A stretch of 64,000 bases of DNA from Mycolicibacterium flavescens (GTDB lineage Bacteria; Actinomycetota; Actinomycetes; Mycobacteriales; Mycobacteriaceae), in contig LR134353.1 in assembly GCA_900637135.1 (NCBI GenBank), forward strand, positions 3,844,001-3,908,000, in the 5' to 3' direction. The notes beneath the pieces are model-generated. The model made no database searches, was not told the DNA's origin, and saw only the letters and a program-made list of their open reading frames with translations. The translations under genes and the position numbers were made by a program. Of this stretch, positions 40,632 to 49,679 are shown one piece after another. Each line of letters starts with the position of its first letter. Positions within the stretch are counted from its first letter, which is position 1.

Positions 40632-41234
40632 CTATGCCACCACACCGTGCACGACGATGGCGGTGGTCTGCTCAACCCAGTCGTCGCCGAGCGGCTCGCC
40701 CGGCCGCAGCAGCATCCGCAGCAGCGTCGCCCCGCCGATCACCTCGACCAACCGGTCCGGGTCGACATCGGGATAGACCTCACCCCGCCGAACCGCGTCG
40801 GCCACCCGGTCGCGCACGGCCGCGAACACACCGGTGAACCGGTCCATCACACGGACGTTGAGCTCATCGTCGGCGACCATGTCGGCGATCAGACCGGGCA
40901 ACGCCGCCCGCACCACCGGAGAGGCGAATACATCGCGGGTGGCGGTGAGCATGGCGCGGATGTCGGCGGCGATATCCCCCGGCGGGGTGGCGATCGCGGT
41001 CGGCGCGGCGGGGAACGCCGCTTCGTGCACCAGCTCGGCCTTGCTCGACCACCGGCGGTACAGCGCGGTCTTGGTGGTGCCCGCCCGCTCGGCCACCGCG
41101 GCGATCGTCAGATTCGAATATCCGATCTCCGCAAGGAGATCCGCCGTCGCCCGCAAGATGGCAGCGTCAATGCGTGGATCCCGGGGCCGCCCGGCGCCCG
41201 GGGTCTTGTCAACCGGTGACGCGTCTGGTTTCAT
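40632..41234 (-). CDS. TetR-family regulator (Rv3167c-like)
   Basis: A 200-residue regulator. A charged N-terminus with GAGRPRDPRIDAAILRATADLL leads into the HTH YSNLTIAAVAERAGTTKTALYRRWSSKAEL. It faces away from the Rv3168-like phosphotransferase across 43 nt that contain an imperfect repeat (ACGCTACC-CAC-CGTATCGT, 41237-41255). The order TetR, phosphotransferase, conserved protein matches Rv3167c-Rv3168-Rv3169 as I recall it. It probably represses that divergent pair, as well as its own transcript with the PIG-L gene. Confidence 0.9.
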   Translation of the reverse strand: MKPDASPVDKTPGAGRPRDPRIDAAILRATADLLAEIGYSNLTIAAVAERAGTTKTALYRRWSSKAELVHEAAFPAAPTAIATPPGDIAADIRAMLTATRDVFASPVVRAALPGLIADMVADDELNVRVMDRFTGVFAAVRDRVADAVRRGEVYPDVDPDRLVEVIGGATLLRMLLRPGEPLGDDWVEQTTAIVVHGVVA

Positions 41235-41277
41235 AACGCTACCCACCGTATCGTAATTATCGGCGAAAGAAGAGGCT

Positions 41278-42411
41278 GTGGCCAACGAACCGGCTGTCGA
41301 AGACGTCAGCCGCCTCGAACATTCAAGTCGCGATCTGTCCACCCTGCCCGGTGTGATGTCCCGATGGCTGTCGACCGTCCTGCCGGACGGGGCGGCACCG
41401 GAGATCACCGTGGAAAGTGGCGTCGACGCCAATGGGATGTCCTCGGAGACGATCATCCTGACCGGACGATGGTCCGTCGACGGGCAACCGCAGGCCCAGA
41501 AATGGGTGGCGCGGGTGGCGCCCACCACCGAGGACGTTCCGGTGTTCTCGTCGTACCGGATGGATCACCAATTCGACGTGATCCGGTTGGTGCAGGAGAA
41601 GACCGACGTTCCGGTGCCACAGGTGCGTTGGCTGGAGAACAGCGGCGACGTGCTCGGTACGCCGTTCTTCCTGATGGACTACGTCGACGGCCGGGTGCCG
41701 CCCGATGTCATGCCGTACACGTTCGGCGGGAACTGGTTCGCCGACTCCCCCGCCGAACAACGCCGCGAACTGCAGGACGCCACGGTCGGCGTGATCGCCA
41801 AACTGCATTCGATTCCCGAACCCGAGGCGGTGTTCGGATTTCTCGACGACGAATCCGATCAGAATGCGTTGCGGCGCAACCTCAACTGGCTCCAGGACTG
41901 GTACCAGTTCGCAGTCCCCGACATCGGGCGCTCATCGCTGGTCGAGCGCGCGCTCGACTGGCTGGAGGCCAACTGGCCCGCCGGCGCCGCAGCGAACGAT
42001 CCCGTCCTGGTCTGGGGCGACTCCCGCGTCGGCAACGTGCTGTACTCCGGCTACCAGCCGGCGGCCGTCCTCGACTGGGAGATGGCCACACTCGGGCCGC
42101 GCGAGATGGATGCGGCGTGGATGATATTCGCGCACAACGTCTTCCAGGAGCTGGCCGGCCTTGCTGGATTGCCGGGGCTGCCCGACTTCATGCGCGAGGA
42201 GGACGTCAAGAAGACCTATGCGGCGCTGACCGGGGTCGAACTCGGCGACCTGAACTGGTTCTACGTCTACTCCGGCGTGATCTGGGCGTGTGTGTTCATG
42301 CGCACCAGCGCGCGGCGAGTGCGGTTCGGCGAGATCGAACAACCCGACGACGTCGAATCGCTGTTCTATCACGGCGCGCTGCTGAAACGACTCATTGGAG
42401 ATGACTCCTGA
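41278..42411 (+). CDS. APH-fold phosphotransferase with a divergent catalytic loop (Rv3168-like)
   Basis: A 377-residue aminoglycoside-phosphotransferase-fold protein. The beta-3 lysine region reads QKWVARVAPTTEDVP, the hinge FFLMDYVDGRVPP, the catalytic loop VWGDSRVGNVLY (246-253 core) and the metal site DWE (266-268). The usual loop histidine (HGD) is a tryptophan here (WGD), while the aspartate and asparagine remain. The length matches M. tuberculosis Rv3168 (378 aa). The start is GTG. It overlaps the next gene by one base (TGATG). The natural substrate is unknown; an acyl-CoA hydroxyl, as in the LvaA group, is possible. Confidence 0.85.
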   Translation: MANEPAVEDVSRLEHSSRDLSTLPGVMSRWLSTVLPDGAAPEITVESGVDANGMSSETIILTGRWSVDGQPQAQKWVARVAPTTEDVPVFSSYRMDHQFDVIRLVQEKTDVPVPQVRWLENSGDVLGTPFFLMDYVDGRVPPDVMPYTFGGNWFADSPAEQRRELQDATVGVIAKLHSIPEPEAVFGFLDDESDQNALRRNLNWLQDWYQFAVPDIGRSSLVERALDWLEANWPAGAAANDPVLVWGDSRVGNVLYSGYQPAAVLDWEMATLGPREMDAAWMIFAHNVFQELAGLAGLPGLPDFMREEDVKKTYAALTGVELGDLNWFYVYSGVIWACVFMRTSARRVRFGEIEQPDDVESLFYHGALLKRLIGDDS

Positions 42412-43523
42412 TGCTCGGTCCCACCGACGAATTCCCGATTCACCAGATCCCCCAACCGATAGCGTGGCCGGGATCGTCCGACCGCAACTTCTACGACCGG
42501 TCCTACTTCAACGCCCATGACCGCACCGGTGACATCTTCGTGATCACCGGCATCGGGTACTACCCGAACCTGGGTGTGAAGGACGCCTTCGTCCTGGCCA
42601 GGCGCGGCGACACCCAGACCGCCGTGCATCTGTCGGACGGCATCGACTCCGACCGGCTCAACCAGCACGTGCTCGGCTACCGCGTCGAGGTCACCGAACC
42701 GCTGCGCAAACTGCGGATCGTGCTCGAGGAGACCGAGGGCATCGCCGTCGACCTGACCTGGAACGGTCTGTTCGACGCCATCCAGGAGCAGCGGCACGTC
42801 CTACGCACCGGCACCCGAATCACGTTGGACGCCCAGCGATTCGCGCAGGTCGGGTCCTGGAGCGGGGTGATCTCGATCGACGGAGAGGACATCACCGTCG
42901 ACCCGGAGGTGTGGATCGGCAGCCGCGACCGGTCGTGGGGCATCCGCCCCATCGGCGAGGCCGAACCCGCCGGCCGCCCCGCCGATCCCCCGTTCGAGGG
43001 CATGTGGTGGCTCTACGTGCCGATGGCGTTCGACGACTTCGGGATCTGCCTGATCATCCAGGAGGATCCGACCGGGTTCCGCAGCCTCAACGACTGCACC
43101 CGCATCTGGCGCGACGGCCGCGTCGAACAGCTCGGCTGGCCGCGAGTGAAGATCCACTACACCTCCGGCACCCGAATCCCCTACGGCGCCACCATCGAAG
43201 CGACCACCCCGGACGGGTCGCCGGTGGTGTTCGAGGTCGAGTCGAAGCTGGCGGTACCAATCCACATCGGCGGCGGATACGGCGGTGACTCGGATTGGCT
43301 GCACGGGGTGTGGAAGGGCGACAAGTTCACCGAGCGCCTCACCTACGACATGACCGATCCGGCGGTCAACGGCCGCGCCATGTTCGGCGTCATCGACCAC
43401 GTCGGCCGCGCCGAGTGCACCGAAGGCGGCAAGACCAGCGAAGGGTGGGGCCTGTTCGAACACGGTGCACTCGGCCGACATGACCCGTCGGGCTTCAAGG
43501 ACTGGTTGACCCTGGCCGACTGA
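42411..43523 (+). CDS. Conserved protein (Rv3169-like)
   Basis: A 370-residue protein rich in beta strands. It includes GDIFVITGIGYYPNLGVKDAF, ISIDGEDITVDPEVWIGSRDRSWGIRP and MWWLYVPMAFDDFGICLIIQED, which resemble the lipocalin-like hydroxyneurosporene-synthase/CrtC or DUF7064-type double barrels. No catalytic motif is certain. The start overlaps the phosphotransferase stop (TGATG), and the pairing matches Rv3168-Rv3169, so a joint function is likely. Confidence 0.8.
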   Translation: MLGPTDEFPIHQIPQPIAWPGSSDRNFYDRSYFNAHDRTGDIFVITGIGYYPNLGVKDAFVLARRGDTQTAVHLSDGIDSDRLNQHVLGYRVEVTEPLRKLRIVLEETEGIAVDLTWNGLFDAIQEQRHVLRTGTRITLDAQRFAQVGSWSGVISIDGEDITVDPEVWIGSRDRSWGIRPIGEAEPAGRPADPPFEGMWWLYVPMAFDDFGICLIIQEDPTGFRSLNDCTRIWRDGRVEQLGWPRVKIHYTSGTRIPYGATIEATTPDGSPVVFEVESKLAVPIHIGGGYGGDSDWLHGVWKGDKFTERLTYDMTDPAVNGRAMFGVIDHVGRAECTEGGKTSEGWGLFEHGALGRHDPSGFKDWLTLAD

Positions 43524-43563
43524 GCCGACTGAGCGGTTCGGTGCGCTCACCGTCGCTGCGGGA

Positions 43564-43938
43564 TCAGTAGCGCACCGAAATCACCATGAGGGCGGCCGCG
43601 GCGAGCGCCTCGACCAAGAAGTAGAACCAGTTCGGGTAGAACGACGTTCGGCGGTCGACGACCGCCGACACCAGGCGACCGAACGCCATTCCGGCCAGCG
43701 CGGCCCCGACCGTGAACACCGCACCCGTGCGCAGTGCCCCGTCGTCGACCACCGCATACGCCAGGACACCGGCGACGGCCACTCCAAAACCCCCGTAGAC
43801 CGCGCGCACCTCCGCCCGCGCCGCGGCGCCGCCGAGCGTAGTGCCGAACGGCCGGACAAGCGCCTCGGGTGCGGCGAGCGCATAGATCCCCATCCCGGCG
43901 AAGAACACGGCGATCATCGCCACGACCGCGTCTGCCAC
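43564..43938 (-). CDS. Four-helix membrane protein, DUF4345-like
   Basis: A 124-residue integral membrane protein with about four hydrophobic segments (VVAMIAVFFAGMGIYALA, VYGGFGVAVAGVLAYAVV, TGAVFTVGAALAGMAFGRLV and a C-terminal FYFLVEALAAAALMVISVRY). A conserved FYPNWFY lies before the last helix. The start is GTG at 43938. It diverges from the AraC gene with 33 nt between starts, which suggests control by that regulator. Function unknown. Confidence 0.75.
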   Translation of the reverse strand: MADAVVAMIAVFFAGMGIYALAAPEALVRPFGTTLGGAAARAEVRAVYGGFGVAVAGVLAYAVVDDGALRTGAVFTVGAALAGMAFGRLVSAVVDRRTSFYPNWFYFLVEALAAAALMVISVRY

Positions 43939-43971
43939 GGTAGCCTCCCGTCAATCGACCAGGAGGCCAGC

Positions 43972-44736
43972 ATGACCGCATACGCGGCTGACGCGCTTCC
44001 ACAAACCTGCTGTCCGACGGTGTGGTTGTGGCCCGGCCAGGCCCTGTACGCCGGACCGAGCCTCAAGCTCGCGCCGCATTCCGGCTCGGTGTGGTGTCTG
44101 GCGGTCGGTATCGGTGGACCGCTCACCGTCGAGAGCCAACACCGCGAGCGCGTCGACGCACGCAGCGTGCTCATCCCGCCGCGGCTCACGCACCGACTGA
44201 CCTGCCACGGCACCGGTCTGGTGTCGTGCTACCTCGAGCCCATGTCGGACCGCGCCCAGAGTTGTCGCGCGAAGGTCGGCGAAGGCAACGGAGAAGTCGG
44301 CGCCGGACACGTCGACGAGGAGCGCCTGCAGTTCGTGCCGCTCGACGACGACGGTGCGTCCCACTGGCTCGACGTGGCCGCACCCGCAGCGGACCGGCGT
44401 ATCGATCCGCGTATCATGGGCGCTGCCAACCGAATTCGTGAGGATCCGGCCGGATCGGTCTCCTCGCGCGAACTAGCAGTGGAGATAGGTCTTTCGGAGT
44501 CGCGGTTCCTTCATCTGTTCCGCGACGAATTGGGCACCACCGTCCGCCGTTACCGGCTGTGGCTGCGGTTACTGGATGCGGGCCGAGCCGTGGCCGACGG
44601 CATGAACCTCACCGACGCCGCGATGCAGACCGGTTTCGCCAGCCCCTCGCATCTGTCCGACCGCTTCAGGTCGACGTTCGGACTGTCCGCCTCGACGCTT
44701 CTGGCAGCCGGTGTGGCGGTCAGGGTGCCGAACTAG
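43972..44736 (+). CDS. AraC-family transcriptional regulator
   Basis: A 254-residue regulator. The N-terminal cupin-like sensor has LAPHSGSVWCLAVGIGG and VLIPPRLTHRLTCHGTG. The C-terminal double HTH (about residues 165-250) has SSRELAVEIGLSESRFLHLFRDELG and DAAMQTGFASPSHLSDRFRSTFG. The divergent neighbour is the DUF4345 membrane gene, the most likely target. The convergent gene, 9 nt away, is the flavin monooxygenase. Confidence 0.92.
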   Translation: MTAYAADALPQTCCPTVWLWPGQALYAGPSLKLAPHSGSVWCLAVGIGGPLTVESQHRERVDARSVLIPPRLTHRLTCHGTGLVSCYLEPMSDRAQSCRAKVGEGNGEVGAGHVDEERLQFVPLDDDGASHWLDVAAPAADRRIDPRIMGAANRIREDPAGSVSSRELAVEIGLSESRFLHLFRDELGTTVRRYRLWLRLLDAGRAVADGMNLTDAAMQTGFASPSHLSDRFRSTFGLSASTLLAAGVAVRVPN

Positions 44737-44745
44737 CCTGTGCGC

Positions 44746-46242
44746 TCAGGCGACCGGTGTCACCCGCACCGGCGCGCGGCCGAACACCATTGACTCCTCG
44801 ATCCGGTCGAGGCGGTGGTCGATCGCGTCGAGCACATAGTTGTGCCGGACGTTCCACGGCCGGTGCGTGCCCGACTTCGGCAGCACATGTCCCGCACGTT
44901 GTACGTAGCCGGCGTTGATGTTCCAGGCGGGCTTTTCCGCCATGGGCTTGTCCCCGAGATGCGGGTATGCGTGCGTATAGCCGTGAGAGTCCATGTAGGA
45001 GATCAGCTTTGCGAAAGCCCGAGCGGTCAGGTCGGCGCGCAATGTCCACGACGCGTTGATGTAGCCGACGCACCAGGCCAGGTTGGGCACGTCCTCGAGC
45101 ATGTGCTCCTTGTAGACGAACCGGTCCTGCGGTTTGACCTCCTCACCGTCGATGCTGATCAAAACCCCGCCCAGCGCCTGCAATTGGATGCCGGTCGCGG
45201 TGATGAGCACGTCGGCGTCGATCCGCTGTCCGGACCGCAGCACGACGCCGGACGCATCGATGTGGTCGATCCGGTCGGTCACCACGTCGAGGCGGCCCGT
45301 GTTGATCGCGTCGTAGAAGTCGTTGTCGAGCATCGCGCACAACCGTTGGTCCCACGGGTCGTAACGCGGCTTGAAGTGCTTGTCGACCGGATAGCCCTTG
45401 GGCAGATTGCGTTTGGCGTAGTTGCGGATATAGCGCCTGCTGAGCTTGGGCGCCGCCTTGGCGAAAGCATAGATGAACACCGTGAAGATGGTGTTGTAGA
45501 TGCGCGCACCCCAGTAACCCGCCCGGCCGGGCAGCACTTTGCGCAGCGCCTGCACGATCGGGTTGATCCGCGGTCCGCTTAGCATGTAGGTGGGCGAGCG
45601 CTGCAGCATGGTCACGTGGCCTGCCTTCTCGGTCAGCGACGGGATCATGCTCACCGCGGTCGCGCCGCTGCCGATGACCACGATGCGTTTGCCGCTGTAG
45701 TCCAGCGACTCCGGCCAATGCTGCGGGTGCACGACGCCGCCGCTGAACTCATCGAGGCCGGGGAAATCCGGACGGTAGGGCTCGTCGTAGTTGTAGTAAC
45801 CGGTGCCGAAGAACAGGAAGCGACTCCGGTACGTCTTGGGTGTCCCGTCCTGTTCGGTGTGCACCGTCCACGTATCGGTGGATGAGTCCCAGTCGGCCGA
45901 CAACACGTGGGTGTTGAACCGGATGTGTTCGTCGATGTCGTGCTTGCGGGCGGTCTGGACCAGGTACTCGCGGATGTCAGGTCCGTCGGCCACGTTCTCC
46001 GGCCGGGTCCACGGCTCGAACGGGTAGCTCAGCGTGAAGATGTCGCTGTCGGACCGGATGCCTGGATAGCGGTGCAGATCCCAGGTGCCGCCGATGCGTG
46101 CCCGCCGCTCCAGCACCTTGTAGGACGTGTGCGGGTTCTTCTCCTGCAGGCGGTAGGCCGCGCCGATCCCCGAGATGCCCGCCCCGATGATCAGCACATC
46201 GGAGTAGTCGTCAACACGCTCTTCGCGCCCATTGGCACTCAT
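44746..46242 (-). CDS. Flavin-containing Baeyer-Villiger-type monooxygenase (EthA/MymA group)
   Basis: A 498-residue FAD/NADPH monooxygenase. The first Rossmann motif is VLIIGAGISGIGAAYRLQ, the group signature ERRARIGGTWDLHRYPGIRSDSD, then YYNYDEPYRPDFPG and HPQHWPESLDY. The NADP motif is IVVIGSGATAVSMIPSL. The segment GGTWD...RSDSD and overall length match mycobacterial EthA- and MymA-like enzymes. These oxygenate ketones or thioamides, and MymA takes part in envelope fatty-acid modification. The ATG at 46242 has AGGAGG 9 nt upstream. It lies 40 nt behind the LLM oxidoreductase and is probably co-transcribed with it. Confidence 0.9.
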   Translation of the reverse strand: MSANGREERVDDYSDVLIIGAGISGIGAAYRLQEKNPHTSYKVLERRARIGGTWDLHRYPGIRSDSDIFTLSYPFEPWTRPENVADGPDIREYLVQTARKHDIDEHIRFNTHVLSADWDSSTDTWTVHTEQDGTPKTYRSRFLFFGTGYYNYDEPYRPDFPGLDEFSGGVVHPQHWPESLDYSGKRIVVIGSGATAVSMIPSLTEKAGHVTMLQRSPTYMLSGPRINPIVQALRKVLPGRAGYWGARIYNTIFTVFIYAFAKAAPKLSRRYIRNYAKRNLPKGYPVDKHFKPRYDPWDQRLCAMLDNDFYDAINTGRLDVVTDRIDHIDASGVVLRSGQRIDADVLITATGIQLQALGGVLISIDGEEVKPQDRFVYKEHMLEDVPNLAWCVGYINASWTLRADLTARAFAKLISYMDSHGYTHAYPHLGDKPMAEKPAWNINAGYVQRAGHVLPKSGTHRPWNVRHNYVLDAIDHRLDRIEESMVFGRAPVRVTPVA

Positions 46243-46282
46243 CCGCAACCTCCTTTGGTCCCGCTGAGTACCACCATAGGAG

Positions 46283-47263
46283 TCAACCTGTCAGTGCGTC
46301 GACGATCTCGGCCAACGCATCGATCGCGATGGGTCCGGGCTGGTAGAGGCAGACGCGGTCGGACACCCCGCCGACGCGGTCGCGGATGTGGGCGGCGATC
46401 TCGGCCGGGGTGCCGCACGCCGCGATGGTGTGCAGCATCTCGTCGTCGATCAGGGTGCCCATCTCCTGCCACCGGCCCTGTTTGGACAGCGCGTTGAGCT
46501 CGGGCTGCAGTTCGCCCCAGCCGTGCACGTCGAGCACCGGGCGGTAGGCGGGAGTGGAGCCGTAGAACGCCAACAGCCGGCGCGCGGCGTCGTGGTCGGC
46601 ATCGTGCGTACCGACCGACACGATGATCTCGGGCACCAGCGCGAAGTCGTCGAAGGACCGCCCCGACTCCGACAGGCCTGCGCGCACCTCGGGCATCGTC
46701 GCCTCGTGCAGGAATCGCTTCGAGCCGAACGGCATGACCAGCAGGCCATCGGCGACCGCTGCGGTGGCGCGGGTCAGCTTCGGGCCGAGCGCGCCGAGAT
46801 AGATCGGCGGAGGGCCATACGGGTTCGGGCCCGGGTTGAACGTCGGTGTCATCAGCGTGTGCCGGAAGTATTCGCCCCGAAAGTCGAGACGTTCGCCGGT
46901 CTCCCATGCGGTGAACACCGCCCGCAGCGCGGCGACCATCTCCTTCATGCGGGCGACCGGGCGATCGAACGCCGCGCCGTACCGCTTCTCGACCTGCGTG
47001 CGCACCTGCGTTCCGAGACCCAGCGTGAAGCGGCCCTCGGCCAGCACCTGATGGTCGTAGGCCTGGTGGGCGAGCTGAATCGGGTTGCGCGGAAACGCAA
47101 TGGCGACGTTGGTCATCAGGTCCAGACCGCCCACCGTCGACGCCAACGTGAGCGGCGCGAACACGTCGTGGGGTCCTTCGAAGGTGAACACCCCGCTGGC
47201 CCCCGCGTCGCGCAGTGCTTGCGCCCGCTCGATCGCATCGGTTGGACCGAACAACGCTGTCAT
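46283..47263 (-). CDS. Luciferase-like (LLM) F420-type oxidoreductase
   Basis: A 326-residue TIM-barrel oxidoreductase. Typical segments are FEGPHDVFAPLTLASTVGG, GLDLMTNVAIAFPRNPIQLAHQAYD, GRFTLGLGTQVRTQVEKRYG and PPPIYLGALGPKLTRATAAVADG, which fit the mycobacterial F420-dependent subgroup. The ATG at 47263 is preferred because longer starts would overlap the divergent amine-oxidase gene. Electron donor and acceptor are inferred from family, not seen. It is upstream of, and likely in one operon with, the flavin monooxygenase. Confidence 0.85.
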   Translation of the reverse strand: MTALFGPTDAIERAQALRDAGASGVFTFEGPHDVFAPLTLASTVGGLDLMTNVAIAFPRNPIQLAHQAYDHQVLAEGRFTLGLGTQVRTQVEKRYGAAFDRPVARMKEMVAALRAVFTAWETGERLDFRGEYFRHTLMTPTFNPGPNPYGPPPIYLGALGPKLTRATAAVADGLLVMPFGSKRFLHEATMPEVRAGLSESGRSFDDFALVPEIIVSVGTHDADHDAARRLLAFYGSTPAYRPVLDVHGWGELQPELNALSKQGRWQEMGTLIDDEMLHTIAACGTPAEIAAHIRDRVGGVSDRVCLYQPGPIAIDALAEIVDALTG

Positions 47264-47291
47264 GACCTTCACGGCGTGAGAGCCTAATCGC

Positions 47292-48662
47292 GTGACCATC
47301 CAAGCCAGTGCCGACGCGGTCGTCGTGGGCGCCGGATTCGCCGGTTTGGCGGCGGCGCGCGAGTTGGATCGGCTCGGCTACGACGTCGTCGTCCTCGAAG
47401 GCCGCGACCGGGTCGGCGGGCGGTCGTCGACGGCGACGATCGCCGGCGTGCCCGTCGACCTCGGCGGTACCTTCATCGGACCCACGCAGGACGCCGTCGA
47501 AGAACTCGCTGCCGAACTGGGCTGTGAGACGGTGCCCACCTTCAGCGGTGGTAAGAACCTGATCCGGTGGCGGGGGCGGGTCCGCTCGTATCGCAGCACG
47601 ATTCCCCGGCTGTCGATCATCGAACTGCTCGACGTGTCGCGCATCCAGTGGCGCTTCGAGCGCGCATGTCGGCGGGTGGCCGTCGAGGCGCCGTGGACCG
47701 CCCCGCACGCGCACGCACTGGACTCTCTGTCGCTCGACGGCTGGTTGAAGTCGGTGCACGCGAGCGCCGGAACGCGGGATCTGATGGCGATCATGTCTCG
47801 GGTGACCTGGGGTTGTGAGCCCGACGCGGTGTCGATGCTGCACGCCGTGCGCTACGTCAGGGCCGCAGGCGGTCTCGACCGCATGCTCGACGTCGAAGGC
47901 GGCGCCCAGCAGAGCCGGTTCCCTGGCGGCACCCAGCAGATCGCGATCCGGATGGCCGAGGAGTTGGGCTCGCGCGTCGTACTCGACGCCGCGGTGCGCA
48001 GCATCGAACGCCACAGCGACGGCACGCTCACCGTGACCTCCGATCGGGGTGCGGTGCGCGCCAAGGCCGTCGTCGTCGCCATCCCGCCCGAACACCGCCA
48101 GGCGATCGAATTCTCACCCGAGCTGCCCGCCGAGTACGGCAAGCTGGCGCAGCACTGGCCGCAGGGCAATCTGAGCAAGGCGTACGCCGCGTACGAGAAG
48201 CCGTTCTGGCGCGCGAAAGGGCTTTCGGGAGAGGCGCTTTCCGACGAAGGACCGGTGTTCATCACGTTCGACGTCAGCCCCTCCGACGATGGGTCCGGCA
48301 ACGGGGGCGGACCCGGCATCCTGCTGGGTTTCGTCGACTCACGCTCGTTCGACTCGCTACCGGCAGAGCAGCGCCGGGAGCGGGCGCTTACGGGGTTCGC
48401 GGGGCTGTTCGGCAACGCCGCGCTGGACCCGATCGACTATCTCGACCACTGTTGGGGTGCAGAGGATTTCGCGCCGGGAGGGCCGACGGCGGCCGTTCCG
48501 CCCGGCTCGTGGACGACATACGGCCCGTGGCTGCGCAAGCCGATCGACGGGATCTATTGGGCGGGAACCGAAACCGCTGACGCGTGGACGGGTTTCCTGG
48601 ACGGCGCCGTCCGGTCCGGCAGGCGCGCCGCAGACGAAGTGCATCGCGCGCTGAGTAGTTGA
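47292..48662 (+). CDS. aofH: Flavin monoamine oxidase (AofH-like)
   Basis: FAD-dependent amine oxidase of 456 residues. The FAD motif is AVVVGAGFAGLAAARELDRLG with the downstream VLEGRDRVGGRSST, then PVDLGGTFIGPTQ, and the C-terminal flavin site GIYWAGTETADAWTGFLDGAV. The latter segment replaces the cysteine of covalent-FAD eukaryotic MAO. It would oxidise primary amines to aldehydes and H2O2. The start is GTG at 47292 with no clear ribosome-binding site and only 28 nt to the divergent LLM gene, so a leaderless mRNA is plausible. Position and length match M. tuberculosis Rv3170. Confidence 0.88.
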   Translation: MTIQASADAVVVGAGFAGLAAARELDRLGYDVVVLEGRDRVGGRSSTATIAGVPVDLGGTFIGPTQDAVEELAAELGCETVPTFSGGKNLIRWRGRVRSYRSTIPRLSIIELLDVSRIQWRFERACRRVAVEAPWTAPHAHALDSLSLDGWLKSVHASAGTRDLMAIMSRVTWGCEPDAVSMLHAVRYVRAAGGLDRMLDVEGGAQQSRFPGGTQQIAIRMAEELGSRVVLDAAVRSIERHSDGTLTVTSDRGAVRAKAVVVAIPPEHRQAIEFSPELPAEYGKLAQHWPQGNLSKAYAAYEKPFWRAKGLSGEALSDEGPVFITFDVSPSDDGSGNGGGPGILLGFVDSRSFDSLPAEQRRERALTGFAGLFGNAALDPIDYLDHCWGAEDFAPGGPTAAVPPGSWTTYGPWLRKPIDGIYWAGTETADAWTGFLDGAVRSGRRAADEVHRALSS

Positions 48663-49631
48663 TCAGGAACTGACGCGGCGTTCGGCGGTCACCGACTCGA
48701 TCAGGCCACGCAGATGCATGTTCACCTCGTCGGGACGCTCCAGGATGGCGCAGTGCCCGCCCGCCAACTCGACGAACTCGCTCAGATTGGGCGCCACCTC
48801 GGCGATCCGACGAGACGACGTCAGCGGTAGCAGCCGGTCCTTGCGGCTGCCGATCACCAGCGTCGGCACGACCAGGTTGTTCAGCCCGATGTGTTGCGGT
48901 CCGAGATGGTCGACCAGCGTGCGGGCCCAGCCGCCGCGGCCGACCGGCGAGGTCGCCGCGAACAGTTCATGTACGAAAGAGGCGATCGCGGGATCGGCGT
49001 CGCGGCCGACCGCCAGCATCGAGACGAAGCGCTGATTCGGTCCGTAGATGGCGCGCGGCAGAGGCGTCGCACCGAACGTCTTCAGAAAGGTCCCCGCGGT
49101 GCGGACGCGGACGTTGGCCAGCGGCGCGGGCACGGGCAGCAACTTGACGTTGCGCAGCAGGTCGCCGGTGGTGGTGTTGATGAGCGCAACGCCGTCGGCG
49201 CGTTCGGTCACCCGCTCGGCGTAGCGCTCGGCCCACGAGGTGATGGCGATGCCACCCATCGAATGGCCGGCGATGACCGCCCGTTCACCGGGCGCCAGCG
49301 TCGCATCCAGCACGGAGTCGAGGTCGGCGGCCAGATGGTCGAGGCTGTAGGCGCCGCGGCGCACCGGCACCGCGCTGCGGCCGTGGCCGCGGTGGTCGAA
49401 CGCAATCACGCGGTAGTCCCGGGACAGATCGGCGATCTGATGGGCCCACACCCGCAGCGCACAGGTGATGCCGTGCGCCAACACGATCGGATAACCGTCC
49501 TCGCGGCCGAAGACCTCGGCGTGCAGGCGGATGCCATCCCTGGAGCGCACCTCCACGGCGTGTCCGGGCGGGAGGGACTGAGCGGGGGCGAAGGCCGAAA
49601 CCCTCGACCGGCTGCGGGGACCACTGCTCAT
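48663..49631 (-). CDS. Alpha/beta hydrolase (haloperoxidase-like, Rv3171c-type)
   Basis: A 322-residue hydrolase. The oxyanion HG motif lies in PIVLAHGITCALRVW, the nucleophile elbow is GHSMGG in ERAVIAGHSMGGIAITSW, the acid lies in TLVIGSRKDRLLP, and the histidine in ELAGGHCAILERPDEV. The gene next to aofH in M. tuberculosis (hpx) is annotated as a non-haem haloperoxidase, but hydrolase chemistry is more likely. The ATG at 49631 has GGAG 6 nt upstream. It is convergent with aofH, with directly adjoining stop codons. Two palindromes lie in its promoter. Confidence 0.88.
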   Translation of the reverse strand: MSSGPRSRSRVSAFAPAQSLPPGHAVEVRSRDGIRLHAEVFGREDGYPIVLAHGITCALRVWAHQIADLSRDYRVIAFDHRGHGRSAVPVRRGAYSLDHLAADLDSVLDATLAPGERAVIAGHSMGGIAITSWAERYAERVTERADGVALINTTTGDLLRNVKLLPVPAPLANVRVRTAGTFLKTFGATPLPRAIYGPNQRFVSMLAVGRDADPAIASFVHELFAATSPVGRGGWARTLVDHLGPQHIGLNNLVVPTLVIGSRKDRLLPLTSSRRIAEVAPNLSEFVELAGGHCAILERPDEVNMHLRGLIESVTAERRVSS

Positions 49632-49650
49632 GTGCGCTCCGTTCGAACTC

Positions 49651-49679
49651 GGCAACGTTGCCGGATAAGTGAGCTTATC
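49651..49679 (-). promoter_or_regulatory. Paired palindromes upstream of the hydrolase gene
   Basis: A perfect 12-bp palindrome GGCAACGTTGCC (49651-49662) is followed after 1 nt by GATAAG-TGAG-CTTATC (49664-49679). They lie 20-48 nt before the hydrolase ATG. The second has the size and AT content of a repressor operator overlapping the promoter. The binding proteins are unknown. Confidence 0.5.

Noticed and set aside
41237..41255. Clear TetR operator between the Rv3167c-like and Rv3168-like genes
   Set aside because: The best repeat (ACGCTACC-CAC-CGTATCGT) matches at only 6 of 8 positions, too weak to list as its own site.
46239..48095. 618-residue minus-strand frame spanning the LLM and amine-oxidase genes
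   Set aside because: It runs through both real genes out of frame and shows no domain.
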